64,000 nt of DNA, from positions 381,501 through 445,500 of the forward strand of contig LSRY02000048.1 of the NCBI GenBank assembly GCA_001643675.2, written 5' to 3'. Positions within the stretch are counted from its first letter, which is position 1, and each line of letters opens with the position of its first letter. Of the stretch, positions 14,401-29,400 are shown in pieces. Made by a program: the position numbers and the translations under genes. Under the pieces are notes generated by a model. It had not been told where the DNA came from. It saw only the letters and a list, made by a program, of their open reading frames with translations, and ran no database searches. The stretch comes from Monocercomonoides exilis (lineage: Eukaryota > Preaxostyla > Oxymonadida > Polymastigidae).

Positions 14401-17400
14401 TTGCAAAAGGAGTTGGGGTGTATTGAATCCCCGAAAACACCTCGTTTTCTCCTGCTTCTGTGTTGCTCACATCTTCCACATCAAAGTCACTCTTGTAGCT
14501 GGCAAGGTTGTTCCACCTCAGCCGCTGCATTCGATTGCCTTGCAGCTGCTCGTCTGATGCATCGCCACGGATCATCGTCTTCATCGACTTGAACGAGCCG
14601 AGCAGCTGAATCGGGTTGAGCGCGCCTGGATTCAAATGCACAACACGTGTTGGATGGCCAGCAGCTGTCTGAGCCTTTGCCAGAAGAGAGATGATAGTTG
14701 ACTTCCCACACCCAGCTTCACCAAGTACGACAACAGGACCTGCAGATGCTGTTATTCCTGAATTGAGTGGCTCGTGGAAGCCAGGTGGGCTGAGAAGCAT
14801 GTGCAGCTCCATCACTTTGCGGATGATGGCTTCTCTTTGCTCGGGATGGAGCTTAAACATTTCCTGGGGTGGGTTGAGCACATATGAAGATGATGAAGAT
14901 GATGAGGTTGATGAGGTTGATGAAGTTGAAGATGTTGATGAAGAAGAAGATGAAGGCGATGTTGCTGATTCTGATGAGTTTCCTCCAAAGAATACACTTT
15001 TTGGAGGTTTTGAAAGAGGAACCTGAGCAGAGCTTGCAGCAGAGGAAGAAGCAGACGAAGCAGTATCCAGAGGCGACTGAGGCGCTGCTTTAGATCCATC
15101 TGATCCATCAGAATTGACATTTCCATCAGGAGAAAGAAAAGAAAGATCAATCGAGCTTTCATCCGCATTCGAATCCACACTCACTGAACGAGGATAAGAG
15201 ATCGACTCTCTGCGGGCTTGTGCTCCCTGTGAAGCAAAAGAGCCATCGTAGATGCTATCCAAAAGCAAAGACGGTTCATTCTCTTTCTTGTTTGAATAGC
15301 CTGGCAGTCCTTGCTTTGCTGTTAGAGAAGGATGAGAGGCGTCTGCACTGAATGTGTAGCCTTCATTGCTCAAAAGCTCACGCTGCCTTTGATTCGAAGC
15401 ATTCGAAGAAGACTTTGTGTTTTGAATCACTTCTTCGAACAACTGGAAGTTGCTTTTGCTGTGCGGCCTCAGAAACGCCGGTTCCTTCGCCAGGCAAGCC
15501 TCAGCAGCCGCCAGCTCTGCGCTTTCGTGGAAAGGCCCATACGACGTGATGAGGTTGGAGGAGATGGGGGATTCCAGATAGCGCGTCAGGAATGAGGTGA
15601 GGCGGTAGGAGAAAGCAGACTTGTCGGGAAAGAGGATGTCGTACGTTTGAGACATCAGATCGCCGTGCTGCACAATTGGGCTGCCTCTGTCAAAAGTGCC
15701 CATATGCTTTGAGAATTCTTTGAGGAGCACTTCTGCCACTTCGGGAAAGATGGTGCAGAACAGGTGCTTCAAGCGCTCGGCTTCGTCATCTCTCATAATG
15801 CACGACACATGTCTGAATAGTGTGATACACACAGAGATGGACTCTGTCACGAATATCATCTTTTCACTTCGAAGTGCAAAATCCAGCATAGTCAGTTGAG
15901 GTTGTTCTGGATCGTTTATTGAGGAGAAAGTCGATTCAACAGAACCGGCTGCGCCTGAGCTGTTGGGACAAGTGCAGCGAGTAACCTTCTTTCGATACAA
16001 CAATGGAACTGATTGAATGTTTGCTTGTTTGTGGTTCGTGTGTGCATTGTTTGATGCAAAGTGATTTCCAGATTTGGACTGATGATGATTACGCTGTTGA
16101 TGAAATCCATCTGTTGCATTTGAATGTGCAAAATGAACTCTGTTCTCATATCCACTTTGTTGTTCTCTGCTGTTCACATGTGGCCCAATGTCTGCGGGAG
16201 AAGTTGGATGAGAAGGCATTTTAGCTTGCGCATTGAGTGTGCCTGCTAATTCTGAGCCGAAAAGTGCCTGGCTCATCGTGTCTTCTTTCATGACGTAGTC
16301 TTCCAGGAAAGAAGGGACGTTGTTGTTATCTCCAATCCATGTCAGTATTGGCAGTGCAAATTGAGTGGACAGCCGCATCGGATTCTCCAGAATAGGTTTA
16401 ATGTATCGCTCAATCACAAACTCCTTTGTCATTGAAGCATGTTTCCCAACTGTCGCCATGATTCCATCAGTAATGTTGATGTTTCTTTTCGAGAGAAGGC
16501 AGAACTCTGAGCACAGATATGCTGCTCTTCTCGAAAGCACCTCAGCATATTTGAACCCAGATAGCGTCAGATCCACCATCAAACTTGACTGCGGAGACGG
16601 ACGAGTCAGCACAACAGGTCTCAGCAGCCTTCTGAGCGATTCTGGATAATGTTCTCCTGTTGCATTCAAAGATGAGATGCCAAATAAGCAGAAGCCAGGC
16701 ACAACAAGCGTGCTGCTGTCTTCGGTGAAGTGGCATCTGTGCACTCCCTGCCGTGCTGCATCTGCCACTTTCTCCAACACAACGCCAAGTGTCTCAAGGC
16801 AACTCTGTGAAAGCAGGTGGATGTTGCCAATCACACCCCAGACACCAGAGCCCGCTATCCCCCTCACAAACGAGATGATTGTCCGCGCTGGATCGCAGTT
16901 CTCAGCAGCACCCACATTGAATATCGATCTGCCACAGTATGTGCCCAGCTCCTTGACGTAGTCAACCAACGGGTAGAAATACTGGCTCATCAGCAGAGCC
17001 ATTGAGGGCCTGTTTGAAGCAGGCATCACGAACGAAGCTTCAGTGAGCGAGGAGCGGAAAGCTGATGTGACGTCATCAGATGAAGGTGCTGGTGTTGGGA
17101 GAGATGAATTGACAGAAGACAGAAATTGCACAGCAGATGGGAAAAGATGCTCTGAAGTGGATGAAGGAGAAGGCCCTTCATTCAAGAACTTCACCATTGA
17201 TGGAGGGAACATTGAAGAGATGCAAGATGTGATTTTGGTCAGCAGCTGAGAGGCATACAAGGATGAGTGAATGGTATCGCTCAACTCCTTCACGATCCCA
17301 TCATCCACAAAAGTTGTTGAGAAGAATGTGTATGATGTGAGTGCAGACAGCTCAAAGCCCAGATACTGGAAACCATATGGCAGCATCGTTGGGCCAAACA

Positions 17401-20400
17401 GCACAGACATCACAGGCTGTGAATAATCAGTGATTTGTGTAGATGTGTTCTTTGTCATCTGTTGGAATGTGCTGATGGGTGTTGTGCCAGGTCTGTTGAA
17501 CAGGAAAGACGAGGAACGTTGCATTCCTCCAGTTTCCACTTGCTTTGAGTTCATTGCGTGTGCTGACACTTCCTTTACCAGTTTAGAAAGCGCTTCTGTG
17601 GCAGGAATGTAATAAAACGGGAATTGGTACGCGAACACTGTCATATTGATCAGCTTTGTCAGTCGCGAAATACTATTCTTGTTTCTGTTGATGAACGAAA
17701 TCGCCCTCATCACAGGCAACAGAGTCAGCATGGCATGCTCCACTTTCAGCCGCACAGGCGAAGGAACATCATACGACTGCATGATCTGCAAAGCAGAAAA
17801 TAGCAACTGCACCTCTGCCTGCATCTGATGTAGATTGAGGAAGACTAATCTCAATTTATCTTGGAATTGCTCATCGGTGATCAAAGGAGCGCAGAACTGA
17901 GGCATCTTCGCTTCTTCCTCAGAAGAATAGCGAGCAACAGCGTCTCGTTCAGTCAGCAGCTTCTGCAGTTCGGACAGCAGCGCTACCAGACGATAATTGA
18001 AGTGTGCAGTGAATGATACAGACACAGCTTGTGCGATGGTCTTTTCCAGGAAGAACCGGACACGAGGCGTCACTCCCATCAGAAGTGCAGAGGAAATGAA
18101 CTCCAGCTGCTCATCGAGAATCTGATCCATCAGACTTGGAGCCAGTCCCAACATCTGATTGAATGGGCGGAGTGTTTGTGGAGTCTTTGCTTTGCTCTCT
18201 TTTGCGTGCTCGCTCTCGCTGATGGACTCAAAGATCTTGTCCAAATGGGATGGGTTGTGCGGCAGTGGGCTTTGTGGGTTTGCATCTGCTGCTTCATTTT
18301 GTGGTGATAAGTTATTTTGATATGTACCTGTGCTTCGTGCTTTTGAATGAATAGCTGCCACAACCTCAGGTGGCATTTGCAAGTGCACATCTTGACCCTG
18401 ATTGCCTTCTTCACCCAGTCCTGCTTTCATTGAAGCATTCCAGCTGCCTTTCTGTCTGGCACCTCCTGCTCCAACAACAAAGCGGTCATACACAGTTGCA
18501 TCTTCACAGGCCTCTTCCTCTTCACCCGCAAACCCTCCATCCAATTGTTCCAGCGTGAGGAGATCGTCTTTGGTGGATGCAGGAGACAAGGATTCCAGTG
18601 GCTCATTCATTATGTCCACCAGCTGCTCCTCGTCATTTCTCGAAAATTCTTCCATTTCTTGCTCCAATCTGCGGAGGTGCCTCATCTTCCTCTTCTGTTT
18701 GTGGTGATGCTCAATCATCCTTTTGTCTCTCGGGATTTTCACACCAAAGATAGAATGCCTTCTTTTTCCCTTCGAATAATTCTTCCTTTCAACGTCTGCA
18801 AATGACACCGAATCCTTGCTGATTTGCTCGATGAAGCTGGGTGACGACTGATGATACTCACCAATGGACGGAATGGCTGAGTTGTACAGCTCCAGCGGAA
18901 GTGTAATCACTGCTTTCATAATCAGATTCATCAGCTCCGTTCTGACAGCACTGTCAAATGAACGAAGGAAGCTAATGATGTTTCTCCCAGGAACAAAATC
19001 AATAGGACGCTCAAACACAAAGTGCTCCCCTAAAATCCCATGTGCTCCAGATACGCTAAACCGCAGGTTTGCACAGCTGTTTTGGCTTCCACTGATCATT
19101 CTGTTCTGATTTGAAGAATAATTCAGCAGTCTGTTTGGGTGTCTGAATTCAAATGGCATTCCAACTATGTTGCTTGAGGCAGCAGTTGACATGCGCTTGG
19201 GAAGTGTTGAAGAAGATACTTGATGATACTGATCTTCAACCACGCCATCTTCTAACAGATAATCTTCCTCTTGTTTTTGCAGCAAATATTCTTCGTCCAT
19301 CTGCATTTCAGCCAGTTCGTCTCCTCCCTCGTTGTCATTCACTCTTTCTTTGCGCTCATTCATCTTTGCCAAAAAGTCCCTCATCTGCGAATTACTCACG
19401 GCCTTGCTGCGTTTTTCACTGAAAGAGTTGCGTTTTCCAATGCTTGACAGAATCGGCAAAGCAGAACTTCGCCTTCCTTTGAAGTACTTTCGTGGATGCT
19501 TCATGTCTGATTCACGAGAAATCGAGCGTCTTTTGTTCCTTTCACCAGATCTTCTCAAAAAAGCAGCCATTCCTCGCTCGCTTCTGTCTCTTCCTCTCGA
19601 AAGAGAGGTTGAATCGACGCTGTCTGTTGCAAAATTGAAGGAAATGGACATCGAATCCGCAGCTGATGACTCAGAAAGCGATCTCCTTCTGCTCGTTCTT
19701 TCAGATGTGGTGCTTTCAGATGAGTCGCTTCCGATCATAGAAGACGATTGGATGGTAGTTTTGCTGGACTTTGAAGAGTGCTGGCGAGAACGACGCATTG
19801 GCGACGAATCGAGAGCGGACAGTGAAGAGTCGATGTTATTTGACGATGTGCTCTGCTTCATCTCAGAAGGAGGCGGAAGATAATGGAACGAAGATGAGAT
19901 TTGTGCTTCATTCCCCACATTGAAGTGTGGATGGGTCACCTGCACAGTCGCGGCAGATGCCATCATGTCGCCGGCCGAGCTGAGGCTGCCAGAAGGTTTT
20001 CTGCTGCTGCTGATGGAGTCACGGAGAGGCACCAACGAAGACTGCCGAGAATGTGAATGGAACACAGAAGATGAATCTTCCTGGTCAGACTGGTACAGTC
20101 GTGAGTGTTTGAGCAGCGATGATTCATCGTGTGTCGAGCTGGCAGCGACAGACACAGCCATCTGCCCCATCCCTTCCCACTCCATCGAGTTCTGCCTCAG
20201 AAAGGCCTGCGACGGGATGGACATGTATCTTTTCCGCATTTCTCTGCCAGGCTGCGAAAACGACCTTCGGCGCAAGTCCTGTGGGCCGAAGTTGGAGACG
20301 GAGAGAGAAGATTGCTGCAAGGAATCAGAAGTGAGTGTTGACTGCAGCTCTGAATACTGCTGATGCGGTGAAATCATCGTTGGAGAAGTTGTCCTCTGTT

Positions 20401-23400
20401 GAGAGTGGTGTGATGAAGGCACAAGCGACGATGAAACCAACGGAGGCAAATTACGCCTCGAGGCGCTTAAGTATGCAGCATTTCCATCTGGTGGAAGCGA
20501 CTTGTATCTCAGCCGAGCAGCATTGCTGATTTTGGGATGGCTCTTCCCAAAGTTCTGGGAAGAGTCCAAGGCATCGGAAAATGGGCTGTTGGGAATCATC
20601 ATTCCACTCATCTGCTGCGAACTGTCGTTTGATTCTGCAACAGAAATGCCTGTGATCGTATCGTGTCGTGTGTCAATCGAAGGATCTGTCAAACGTGGAG
20701 AGCCTGTTTTTCTCTCACCTCCTGTTGTTTCTTCATCATTCTGTCCCATTCCCTGCTGTTGTGTCTTTCCTCTCCTGGCACCGTTTGTTCCATTGTCAGA
20801 AAATGCTCCAAAAGTTCCCTTTGAGCTGAGTGTGCGTGAGTGTGCTCGCATGTGTGACTGCACTGCAGCTGCTGCTTCTGCAGCCTGTGGGTCGCCCACA
20901 GTCTCAAAAAAGGTGTCGCTCGAATCGTCTGCGCAGACAGTGCTGTTGTTCATGTTGTTCTCATTCCATTCATCATCCCCAAATGACTCAGAAGACAAAG
21001 CAGACGAGTCGCTTGATGCTCCGTCGAAGTACATACGGTTGGCGCTTCTGCCTCTTCGGGGAGATCTTCCTTCACCAGTGCCAGTCAGCTCCAAGGAAGA
21101 AGTGGAGGTTGAGGAGTTACAGCCAAGTAGCTCAGAAGACGAGTCGGTTGAATCTCCTCTTGTGTTGCACGCCTCTTCTCGACGAAGGCGCCTTCGTTCC
21201 TTTTCAATCATTATTCTTGCTTTAAGTGTGCTGCTCTTCTTCGCCTCTTGTCCTTCTTCCTCCATCAAACATACATCTCGGATGTTCGGAAACAAACGTT
21301 GCAGACATGTCTTTATTCCGTGTGGAGAGCGTGTGAATGACAGAAGTTGTGTTATTTCTTCTTCAGACAGCAGGAACAGCCTCGGAAACTGGTCCTGCTT
21401 CTTCAGAATGAACGGCTTGAGGAGGTCTTTGCAGTCACTCAGCTGTTTGTGGATCGAAGGCAAGATGTGCGAGATGAAAGAATCCGGTGCAAACGAATGG
21501 ATAACCACTGGATCTTCTCTAATTTTGTTCATGAGCATCTGCCAGTCATCGCGAATCTTCACAAACAAACGCATTTCTCCGCGAAGTGCAACTGCCACAT
21601 CGTATGACTCAAACAGACCCCGCAGCGACATCCACAGCCGCTGTGCGTTGATAAACAAGGAAAGAATAGAAGTCAATGAATCCACAGTGGCAGAGAACGG
21701 GAGCAGCTGGTTGAGGAACACAGAAACATGTGCGGAGTATGTGAGAGAAGAGAGAGTCACAAGTGTTTCATTGGCTTCAGAAATTGCAATGTCGCATGAC
21801 TGCTCTGAAATAATGACATCTTCAAACTTGCGCAGTGAATCTGTGGAGTTCGAATCAGGTTGGTGGCCGTGCATTCCCTTGTTGCCCATGTGATCCATTG
21901 GCATGTCAGAATGAGGGGCATCAATCATCGAAGCATCGATTATTGGCACAGCACACCCATCGTTCTGGTCGCTGATCTCGCAGAACATCAGCCGGATGTC
22001 TTCTTCCCACTTTCGCTGCAGCCTTTTGAGCTCCTCTTCGACTTTCCTCTCACCAAACACAGAAGAAATGAGCGATGCCAGTTGTGCGCTGTGCAGATGA
22101 GGCTGTGCATCGATAAGTGTGCCCATGAGTGGCGAGATAACCTCTTCCTGAAGAGAAGGTGTGTGTTGCATGCCAGACAGCACTGCTGCTTTCATCTTCA
22201 GCGCCTTCTGCTGCCGCGCAGTCTGAATGAGAAAGTGCGGATTCTGCGAATGGAATGAGCAAAAGCGCTGTGTTGAGGTCTGATCGCTTGTGATGCTTGG
22301 AGATTGTTGAGGAAACGAGCCAGACAGAGACGACTGGTAGAACAGCGCAGGCGATGAATCAGGCAAAAGATCGGATTTGTCGTCGCTCTGTCCCTTTGAA
22401 AGTGAAGCGATTTCAGCCAGCAGCTGTGTGTGCCGTGTGATGAATGCTACTTTCTCCCAGTGGCGCTTCCTGAAGTCTCTATGCGGGATGTGTGCGATGG
22501 AGTGCAGTGGCTGGGCAACAGAGCTTATATCGCTTGCTAGTTGCTCCTGTGTCTGCATTGCATGTGATCTGTAGTGCTTTGAAGCCTTCACTCTCATCTG
22601 CTCCATCACTTCTATGTCAGCCATGAACCCGTTTGCACGCACCTCCGCCTCAGCTGCCACTTTGTCTGTGAATGGCTCTTTCCTCAGGTCCTGCAGCCAC
22701 TGGTGGAACTGTGTGTATGTTGTGGCCAGCTTCTCCTCGTACTCCATCTTCAGCAGCTCCGACTCTAATGCCTGTGACTTTGTCTGAGGGATGTTCAGCA
22801 AGATCTCGTTGCGGTTGATGGAGACAAGCTGGTTGAAGGCTTCCTTCAGATGGTCGACAAACATTTGGATCTTCTCTTTCTTCAGCATCATCGACGTCAC
22901 ATCGTTGTCGCTCCGCTTCAGCTGCAGCTTCCGAAACAGCTTCGACTGGTTCAGCATAATCTGCAGCGACATCTCAAAATTGTTCTTCTTCGACATCGTC
23001 TGCGACAGAAACGCTATTTTCTTGCTTTCCAATGTGGCGAAAAACTCTTCAGAGGCGATTCTTATCTCGCTCGATGCGTCCTTCAGCTTCATAATCAGCA
23101 CTTTCAGCTTCTTGTTTGTGTGTCCGCTTGCAATCTGTTCGAGCGAGTCCACCGTCTCCTTCGCATCGTCATAGCACAACTCGCATTGCTCTGTATCGTC
23201 CTTGTACTCATTCAGCAGCTCTGATATTTTGTTGATTTCGTCCATTGAGCTGCAGTTGTTGATGATCGAAGAAGCAGATTTTGACTCAACTGGAGATGGT
23301 GCAATCAACGGTACATATGAAAGTGTGCCCTGATCGGTAGATTTCGGCAGTTGATTTGCTTTGCTTTGTTCTTTGCTTGTTTGAGTTGAATAAGGAGAAG

Positions 23401-26400
23401 GAGAAGGAGAAGAGGAGGAAGCAGCCAGATTAGCTGTGCTGTTTTCTTCAATAAATGGTCCCTGTGTCTTCTGCGTGGCTGCTGCGTTGACAATAGCAAG
23501 AAGCCTCTTTTTGAAGTTTGAGAGGCGCAGATCCAGCAGTTTCAGGTGCTCAACTGTCATATCTTCCAAAAAAGTGACAAAATGCTGTCGCCAGCTGAGC
23601 AGTTTTTCAATCAGATAAGGCAAAAGAATCCGTGAGGAAGTTAAGACCATCCCACGAGTGACAGGGAATGGGGAGAAAATTAGAGACAAATACTCAGCCA
23701 GCTGGGAGATGGGGTACTCCATCGAGAGGTCAGAGATCTTGGAGGTGTCAAACCCGTCTCGTTGGTAGGGAGATAGTGATGCTGACATTGATGACACTGA
23801 TGATGATGATGATGCTGAGGCTGAAACTGAAGCTGATGGAGGCGATTGCAGTGTTCCAGAGGGCTGGTGCATCTCTCTCAGCAGCAGCTCCTGCATTAAG
23901 TGTGCTTCTGATGGTGCAGAAATGCCAGGCTGGTCAAGCAGCATTTGAACAGAGTTATACGACGACTTGTCCAAATGCGAGGATTTCAATGAAAAATCTT
24001 TCAGAATCTGTTTCAGATTTGCTTCCTTCTGCTCTCTGAGGATGTTTAAATCAGCAGAATATGCCTTCGCCTTCTGATGCACTCTGTTCATGTTCACGAT
24101 CGTCAGCACCACAATCCACATCGACAGCCTCCGGATGGAGCGGAGCACGTACTGCCGGATCGCAATGAAGAACGCTCGCTTCTTCTGCACATCTTCTCTG
24201 CCTTCGAGACACTTGTGCATGTGATTCGACAGAGAAACAATGGAGCAGAAATACGAACCACAGATAGTGCAGCGGTAGGGCTGGGGGTCTGGAATGAATG
24301 TCTCCACAGGAGATGTGGGATCGTGGGGTACTACAGGGAACAAAGCACAGAAGCTCGGAGACACTGCAGACGAGTAGGAAAGCCGCACTCTATCGTAGAC
24401 AGATTGGTGGCGCTGGTCAACACACATTGAAGGCACTGTGCACACGATAAACTGCTCATTCGGAGCGATCTCAATCACATTGCGTGATCTGGGCGCACAA
24501 TACTGGAGCCTGTCTCGGATCTTCTTGTTTGTGGCATTTTCGCCTTCGGATTCAGAACGCTGTGTCTCTTCGAATGTGTTCTGGCTGCTTTCCTTTGTGG
24601 CCAACGTGGAGAGAGAAGTTAAAGATACAGAGGCTATTGAAAGAGATGGGATGTTCAGTTTATTTACAGCTGATGTCTTTGACTCATTACCTTGTGAACT
24701 TTTTTGTCTGTTGTGGTTTGTTCCATGCTGCTGCTTCTTCTTCTTGTCATCCAAATCTGCATCGATTTCTTTTTGTTGTTTTTCGTTTATGATGCTTTGC
24801 TCTTCTTCGTCTTCGTCTTCTTCATCGTTGTCTTCTTCCTCTTCCTCTTCTTCATCCTCCTCCTCCTCTTCTTCTTCTTCTTCATCTTCACCTTCGCCTT
24901 CAGCAAATCTCTCCGTTTCCTTCTTTCTCAAATGATTTTCTGTGCGAAGTTGATCGTTTTCATTGGAATCGTTGCTTTCTTCATCAGAACTTGTCTGATA
25001 TGTCTTTATCCTGTTATTCATTGAGTTTCTGTTCCGTTTGGCTTTGGCAGAACCTAAAGCAGAAATATTACGTGAATCAGATGAAGAAGAAGAAGATGAT
25101 GATGATGATGAAGTATTATTATTTTCACCACTTGCTTTGTTTGCATTCATTCTTTCTTCATTTCTCTTCTTTCGTTTTGTGGCAATCCCTTTCAACAATT
25201 CAGAATTCTCCACTTCACTTGCTTTTGGCTTCTCAATCGTCTTCCTCCTCACCAAATCCGCTCGATCCAAATGAGCAAAGCGTTCAGGTGCAGAAAACGT
25301 GGGTAGATCTCTTCTCTGCCCAGGAGCAGATGCCAAAGAAGAGAGAGTGGAGCAGATGAGCGAGATATCCACAGTAAATGCCCAGCGAATCACAGCAAAG
25401 CGGTTGAGGAGCGTCGTACGCAGGTTTGTTGGCCCCACGTAGCAGATGGAAGTACAGAGCGTTGCCACAATCAGAGGACGCGAGGAGGAAATCAGCTCCC
25501 ACATTGAGTCTTCTGCCTTGATCTGATCGGCTGGCTGCTCAGCTATTGTCAGAAACCGCATGTTCGACGGGATGGTTGCATTGATGGCTGGCGAGAACGA
25601 CGACGGCATCTGCTCCGGGTGCCTGTTGGTATGCAGACGCGTGTCAAACCCATTTTTCACTGAAGACGCCTCAGAGTCGCTTTCAGAATAGCTGTTTTTC
25701 TCCTTCACTGCTTTCAAGCGAGGAGAAGATTTTCTGGGTGAAGAAATGCTTTTTGCAGAGAGGCGGTTGTTTCTGTCGAGAAAAGCTCGTTTTGAACGAG
25801 AAGGTGACTGCGAACGAGAATACAAGTGGAAAGCGGATGAGAGCATCGGAGAATGTGAATACGAGCTGCGAGAGCGATGGTGCTGAGGCTGCGAAAGAGG
25901 GCGTCTTGTCTTGCTGGTGGTGTAGTTGTAGCTATTGCTATTGTTATTGCCATTGTTATAATTGTTAATACTGCTGCTGCTGCTGCTGAGGTTGATGCTT
26001 GCATTGACTGAGCCGTTTCTGCCTCTCAGTTGCCCACCAAAGTCCAATTTCCTTCTGAAGAGGCTGTTGGCATACTTGTTCTGGATCGATGAACCCAGAC
26101 GCAACGAACGCGAAAGAGGAAATTTCTTAATTGCCAGCAAAGAATCAGGCTTTGTGAGCTTCGACTGTGTCTTTTGCTGCTTCTGCTGGCGAAGAAGCTG
26201 ACGCTGACTTTGCCGCTGGCGTTGTGCCAATTGCAATTTCGGGATTATTTTGCTCTCATTTTCTGAAAGAATACCACTTGGTGGGAGGGAAACAGTCAAC
26301 GAGCGGTTTCTCTGAACAATTGCATTAGAAGATGCTTCTTCTTCTTCTTCTGATGTTGGCGCTGATGATGAAGGAATCACCATCGACATCGCCATCTTCT

Positions 26401-29400
26401 TCATCCTCTGATTGAACTGCGGCCTTTGCGGATGGAAATGTGATGGCTGAAAGCTCGTCAGGTTTGTGTAATCATCTGTTACTTTCCAATCCTTCACACA
26501 CACACTCGTCTCCAGCTTCGGCAAGTTTTGCACTGTTTTGAAGAGATACTGGAAGATGTCGTTGATCCCGACTTGCACAACAGAGGCGCTGGGGCCGTAG
26601 ACAAAGCGGTTGTTGGAGAAGGAGAGGTCGAAGTACAATGGAGCAACCTCACCAGACTTGTAGTAATACACATTTGTGTGGAATCTTTCAGAAAGAACGT
26701 CGTTGAAGGCTTTGGTGAGAACTGAAGGATCTGAAGAGGAAGAAGAGGAAGAAGAAGGTGATGATGATGAAAAAGTTGAATGTGACTTCTTCTTCTTTGT
26801 TGAATGTTTCTTACTTCCGTGATGAACTGCTGTTGACTCCAGAGGCCTCAAAAGAGGCATAAATATGTTCAGCGTGGACAGGATGCTGTGGTGTATGCAC
26901 TTCATATAAGTGTCTTGAGCACTCACCAGCACCTCCATAAACCCTCTTTTCAGCTCATCGTACACTTTCCGGCCGTAATGGAACACTTTCTGATGCGGAT
27001 CCACAGGAATTCCTGTGAAAAACTGAGAAACGTGCATCAATTTCTGGCTTTTTGAGGTGTTTGCTTCAGTTTCGTCGTTCAATTCGTCAATTCTCCACTC
27101 ATTTTTCTGTGCAGCTGCAGCAGCAGTATTCAATGTCGAATTCGCAAGTTTCGTCTTTTCCACTTTCCTTTCACTCTGCCTGCTCAAAAACGAGTCAACG
27201 GGAAGTGAGTTGTCTTCAAACAAGTGCGACGTGATGTTTGCCACGTAGTAGATGATCTCCTTGTTCATCATCGACAGTGTCTCCTCTGCATACGTCCCTG
27301 TGTTAGACACAATTTTGATAGGTGTATTGAAAATATTCCGCAGCTCCTGGTATCCTCCGACAATATCGTCAAAGTACATCACCAGATCCATCCTCACCAT
27401 CTCGCTCAAATACCTCAGTTTTCCGCAGTTGAACAGAGCAGCAGCTGTTTGATACTCGTTGCAGTCTTCCAGTCTCGTTGGGTAGTCCTCATCGAAGCAG
27501 GAATACCTCAGCCTCGCTATCTTCAGCAGCGTCGAATCGATCCGCATGTGCCTCTTCACCAGACTCTTCACAAAGTCGCAGAAAAACACTGTTGTTGCAC
27601 CAAAGCGCATGTAAGTGAGTGTCTGCGGCAGCTTTCTCCACGTGCACGTTGCACGCATCTGCTCCAGCTGCCCTTCGTAGAAGTCGACAAAGGGCTTCAG
27701 CACTGGAATCGCTGAGTGCGGAATCAGGCTATAGACAGCTTCTCTCAGCCGCAGCGTCTGCTGGATCACCATCTCGGTTGCATGAACCGCTTCTAGCAAA
27801 AAGGGCGCGTTTGTGTGAATGACAGGGTGGAGTGCCTTCTTGAACAGTGCTGACTGCCAGATGCCCCTGTCAAAAAGAGCTTTGATGTCCTTGAAGAGGT
27901 TCATGTGCTTCGGACTGACGGTGGAGGAGAAAGTTGGGATCTGCAGCTCAGTCACAATGGGGAAGGAGTCGATGGTGGAGGAGGCTGTGCTCGAGGCAAG
28001 GAAAACTGGCTCACGGGGCTGCAGCGTGCGGGAGAAGGAGAGAACAAGCTGGGCTGTGTTGTTCCATTTTTCCTGCTTCCTCTTATTCAGCTGATGCTGA
28101 TTATGATGCTGATGCTGTGAAGAAGAAGAAGAAGAAGTTTTGTCATCTGCTTCGTTCTCTTGCAGTGCCTGTGCAGGTGTTGCATAGTCGAAGAACGGCT
28201 GGTCTAAAAACTCCTTTAATCTTTCTGGGATGCGTGACGCCCACACACGCATGCAGAGCCAGATTGCTTTTGTGATGTCTTCAACCATCGACAAGAAAGA
28301 GGCTTCTAATGAATTCAGCTGAGAAATGGTGGTCTGATAGATCGGATGGATACATGGGAGCAGCTGGGCTTGGCTGTTAGCTGCGGTTGTTAGATTACTG
28401 TGATTGTTATTGTTATTGTTATTGTTATTGTTACTGTTGTTGAGGTTATTTTGATTATTTTTCACAGCTGAATTGAAATTGTTAGCATTGTTGGAATAAT
28501 TGTTTCCTGTGTTGTTTGATTTTGTGGAAGAAGATGGAACAGAAGAAGAAGGGGAAGTGGAAGCCCCATCTAACAATGCAAGCGTCTCGAGTGTGGAAGA
28601 ATGCGACGCAGAGGACGAAAACGGATACTGTGCAGACGCCAAAGAGGAAGAAGATAGCATTTGTGGTATGATGTTTGGAGGAGAAGATTTGTTGGTGCGA
28701 ACAGAAGGTGCATCAAGACTTGTTCTCCAGTGCTTTGCAGCAGCAGATGTGGTGCGGGACGACGAAAACGCAGAGGAGAACGCAGAGGGAAACGGAGCTG
28801 TCTGTTTGGACTGGCTGTTGGGAGTGCTGTGTGATTGAGAGTGGGAATGAGAGTGAGAATGTGAATGAGAATCAGATTGTGTGTGAGAATGCGAATGAGA
28901 ATGCAAATGTAAATGATCATCTGAATCATTCTTTTGCATCGACTGCATCTGCATTTGCGCAAGTGCTTCCTTCAGAACCGTCTCTCTGACACGCTCAATG
29001 AACGGCAGAGGGCTCGAAAGGGTGGACACGACCTGTTTTGTGGCAAGGAGGAACGAGCGGACGATGGACGCCTGGCGATAGGAAGACAAGTTGGAGATGC
29101 GCAGCACAAGTACAGGGTCATAGGAGCTTTCCTGTTGCGGAGGGAAGGAAAGATTTTGTGGCAAATGATTTGGTTGGTTTAATTGGTTTGGCTGGTTTGG
29201 TTGATAAAATTGAGGATGTTGCTGTTGAGACTGCAAAGATTGGTGTGATTGAAGTAAATTCTGTGCATTTTGTGTTTGATGAGGCAAAAGGGGCATTAGT
29301 TCAGCTGAGGGGGCATCAGAAGCAGGGATGAGTGGATTGAATGTGCCATTGTGTTGCTGTTGTTGTTGATGTTGATGAGAAGGAAGAGGAAAAGGAGGAG

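Noticed and set aside
20502-21893. Long plus-strand open frame of 463 codons
   Set aside because: It lies antisense to the linker part of the dynein-like gene. Its composition (Ser, Cys, Leu-rich) is the mirror of the codon bias on the minus strand and it has no motifs. The other plus-strand frames over 1-34 kb, such as 8061-9074 and 9219-10013, are the same kind of shadow.
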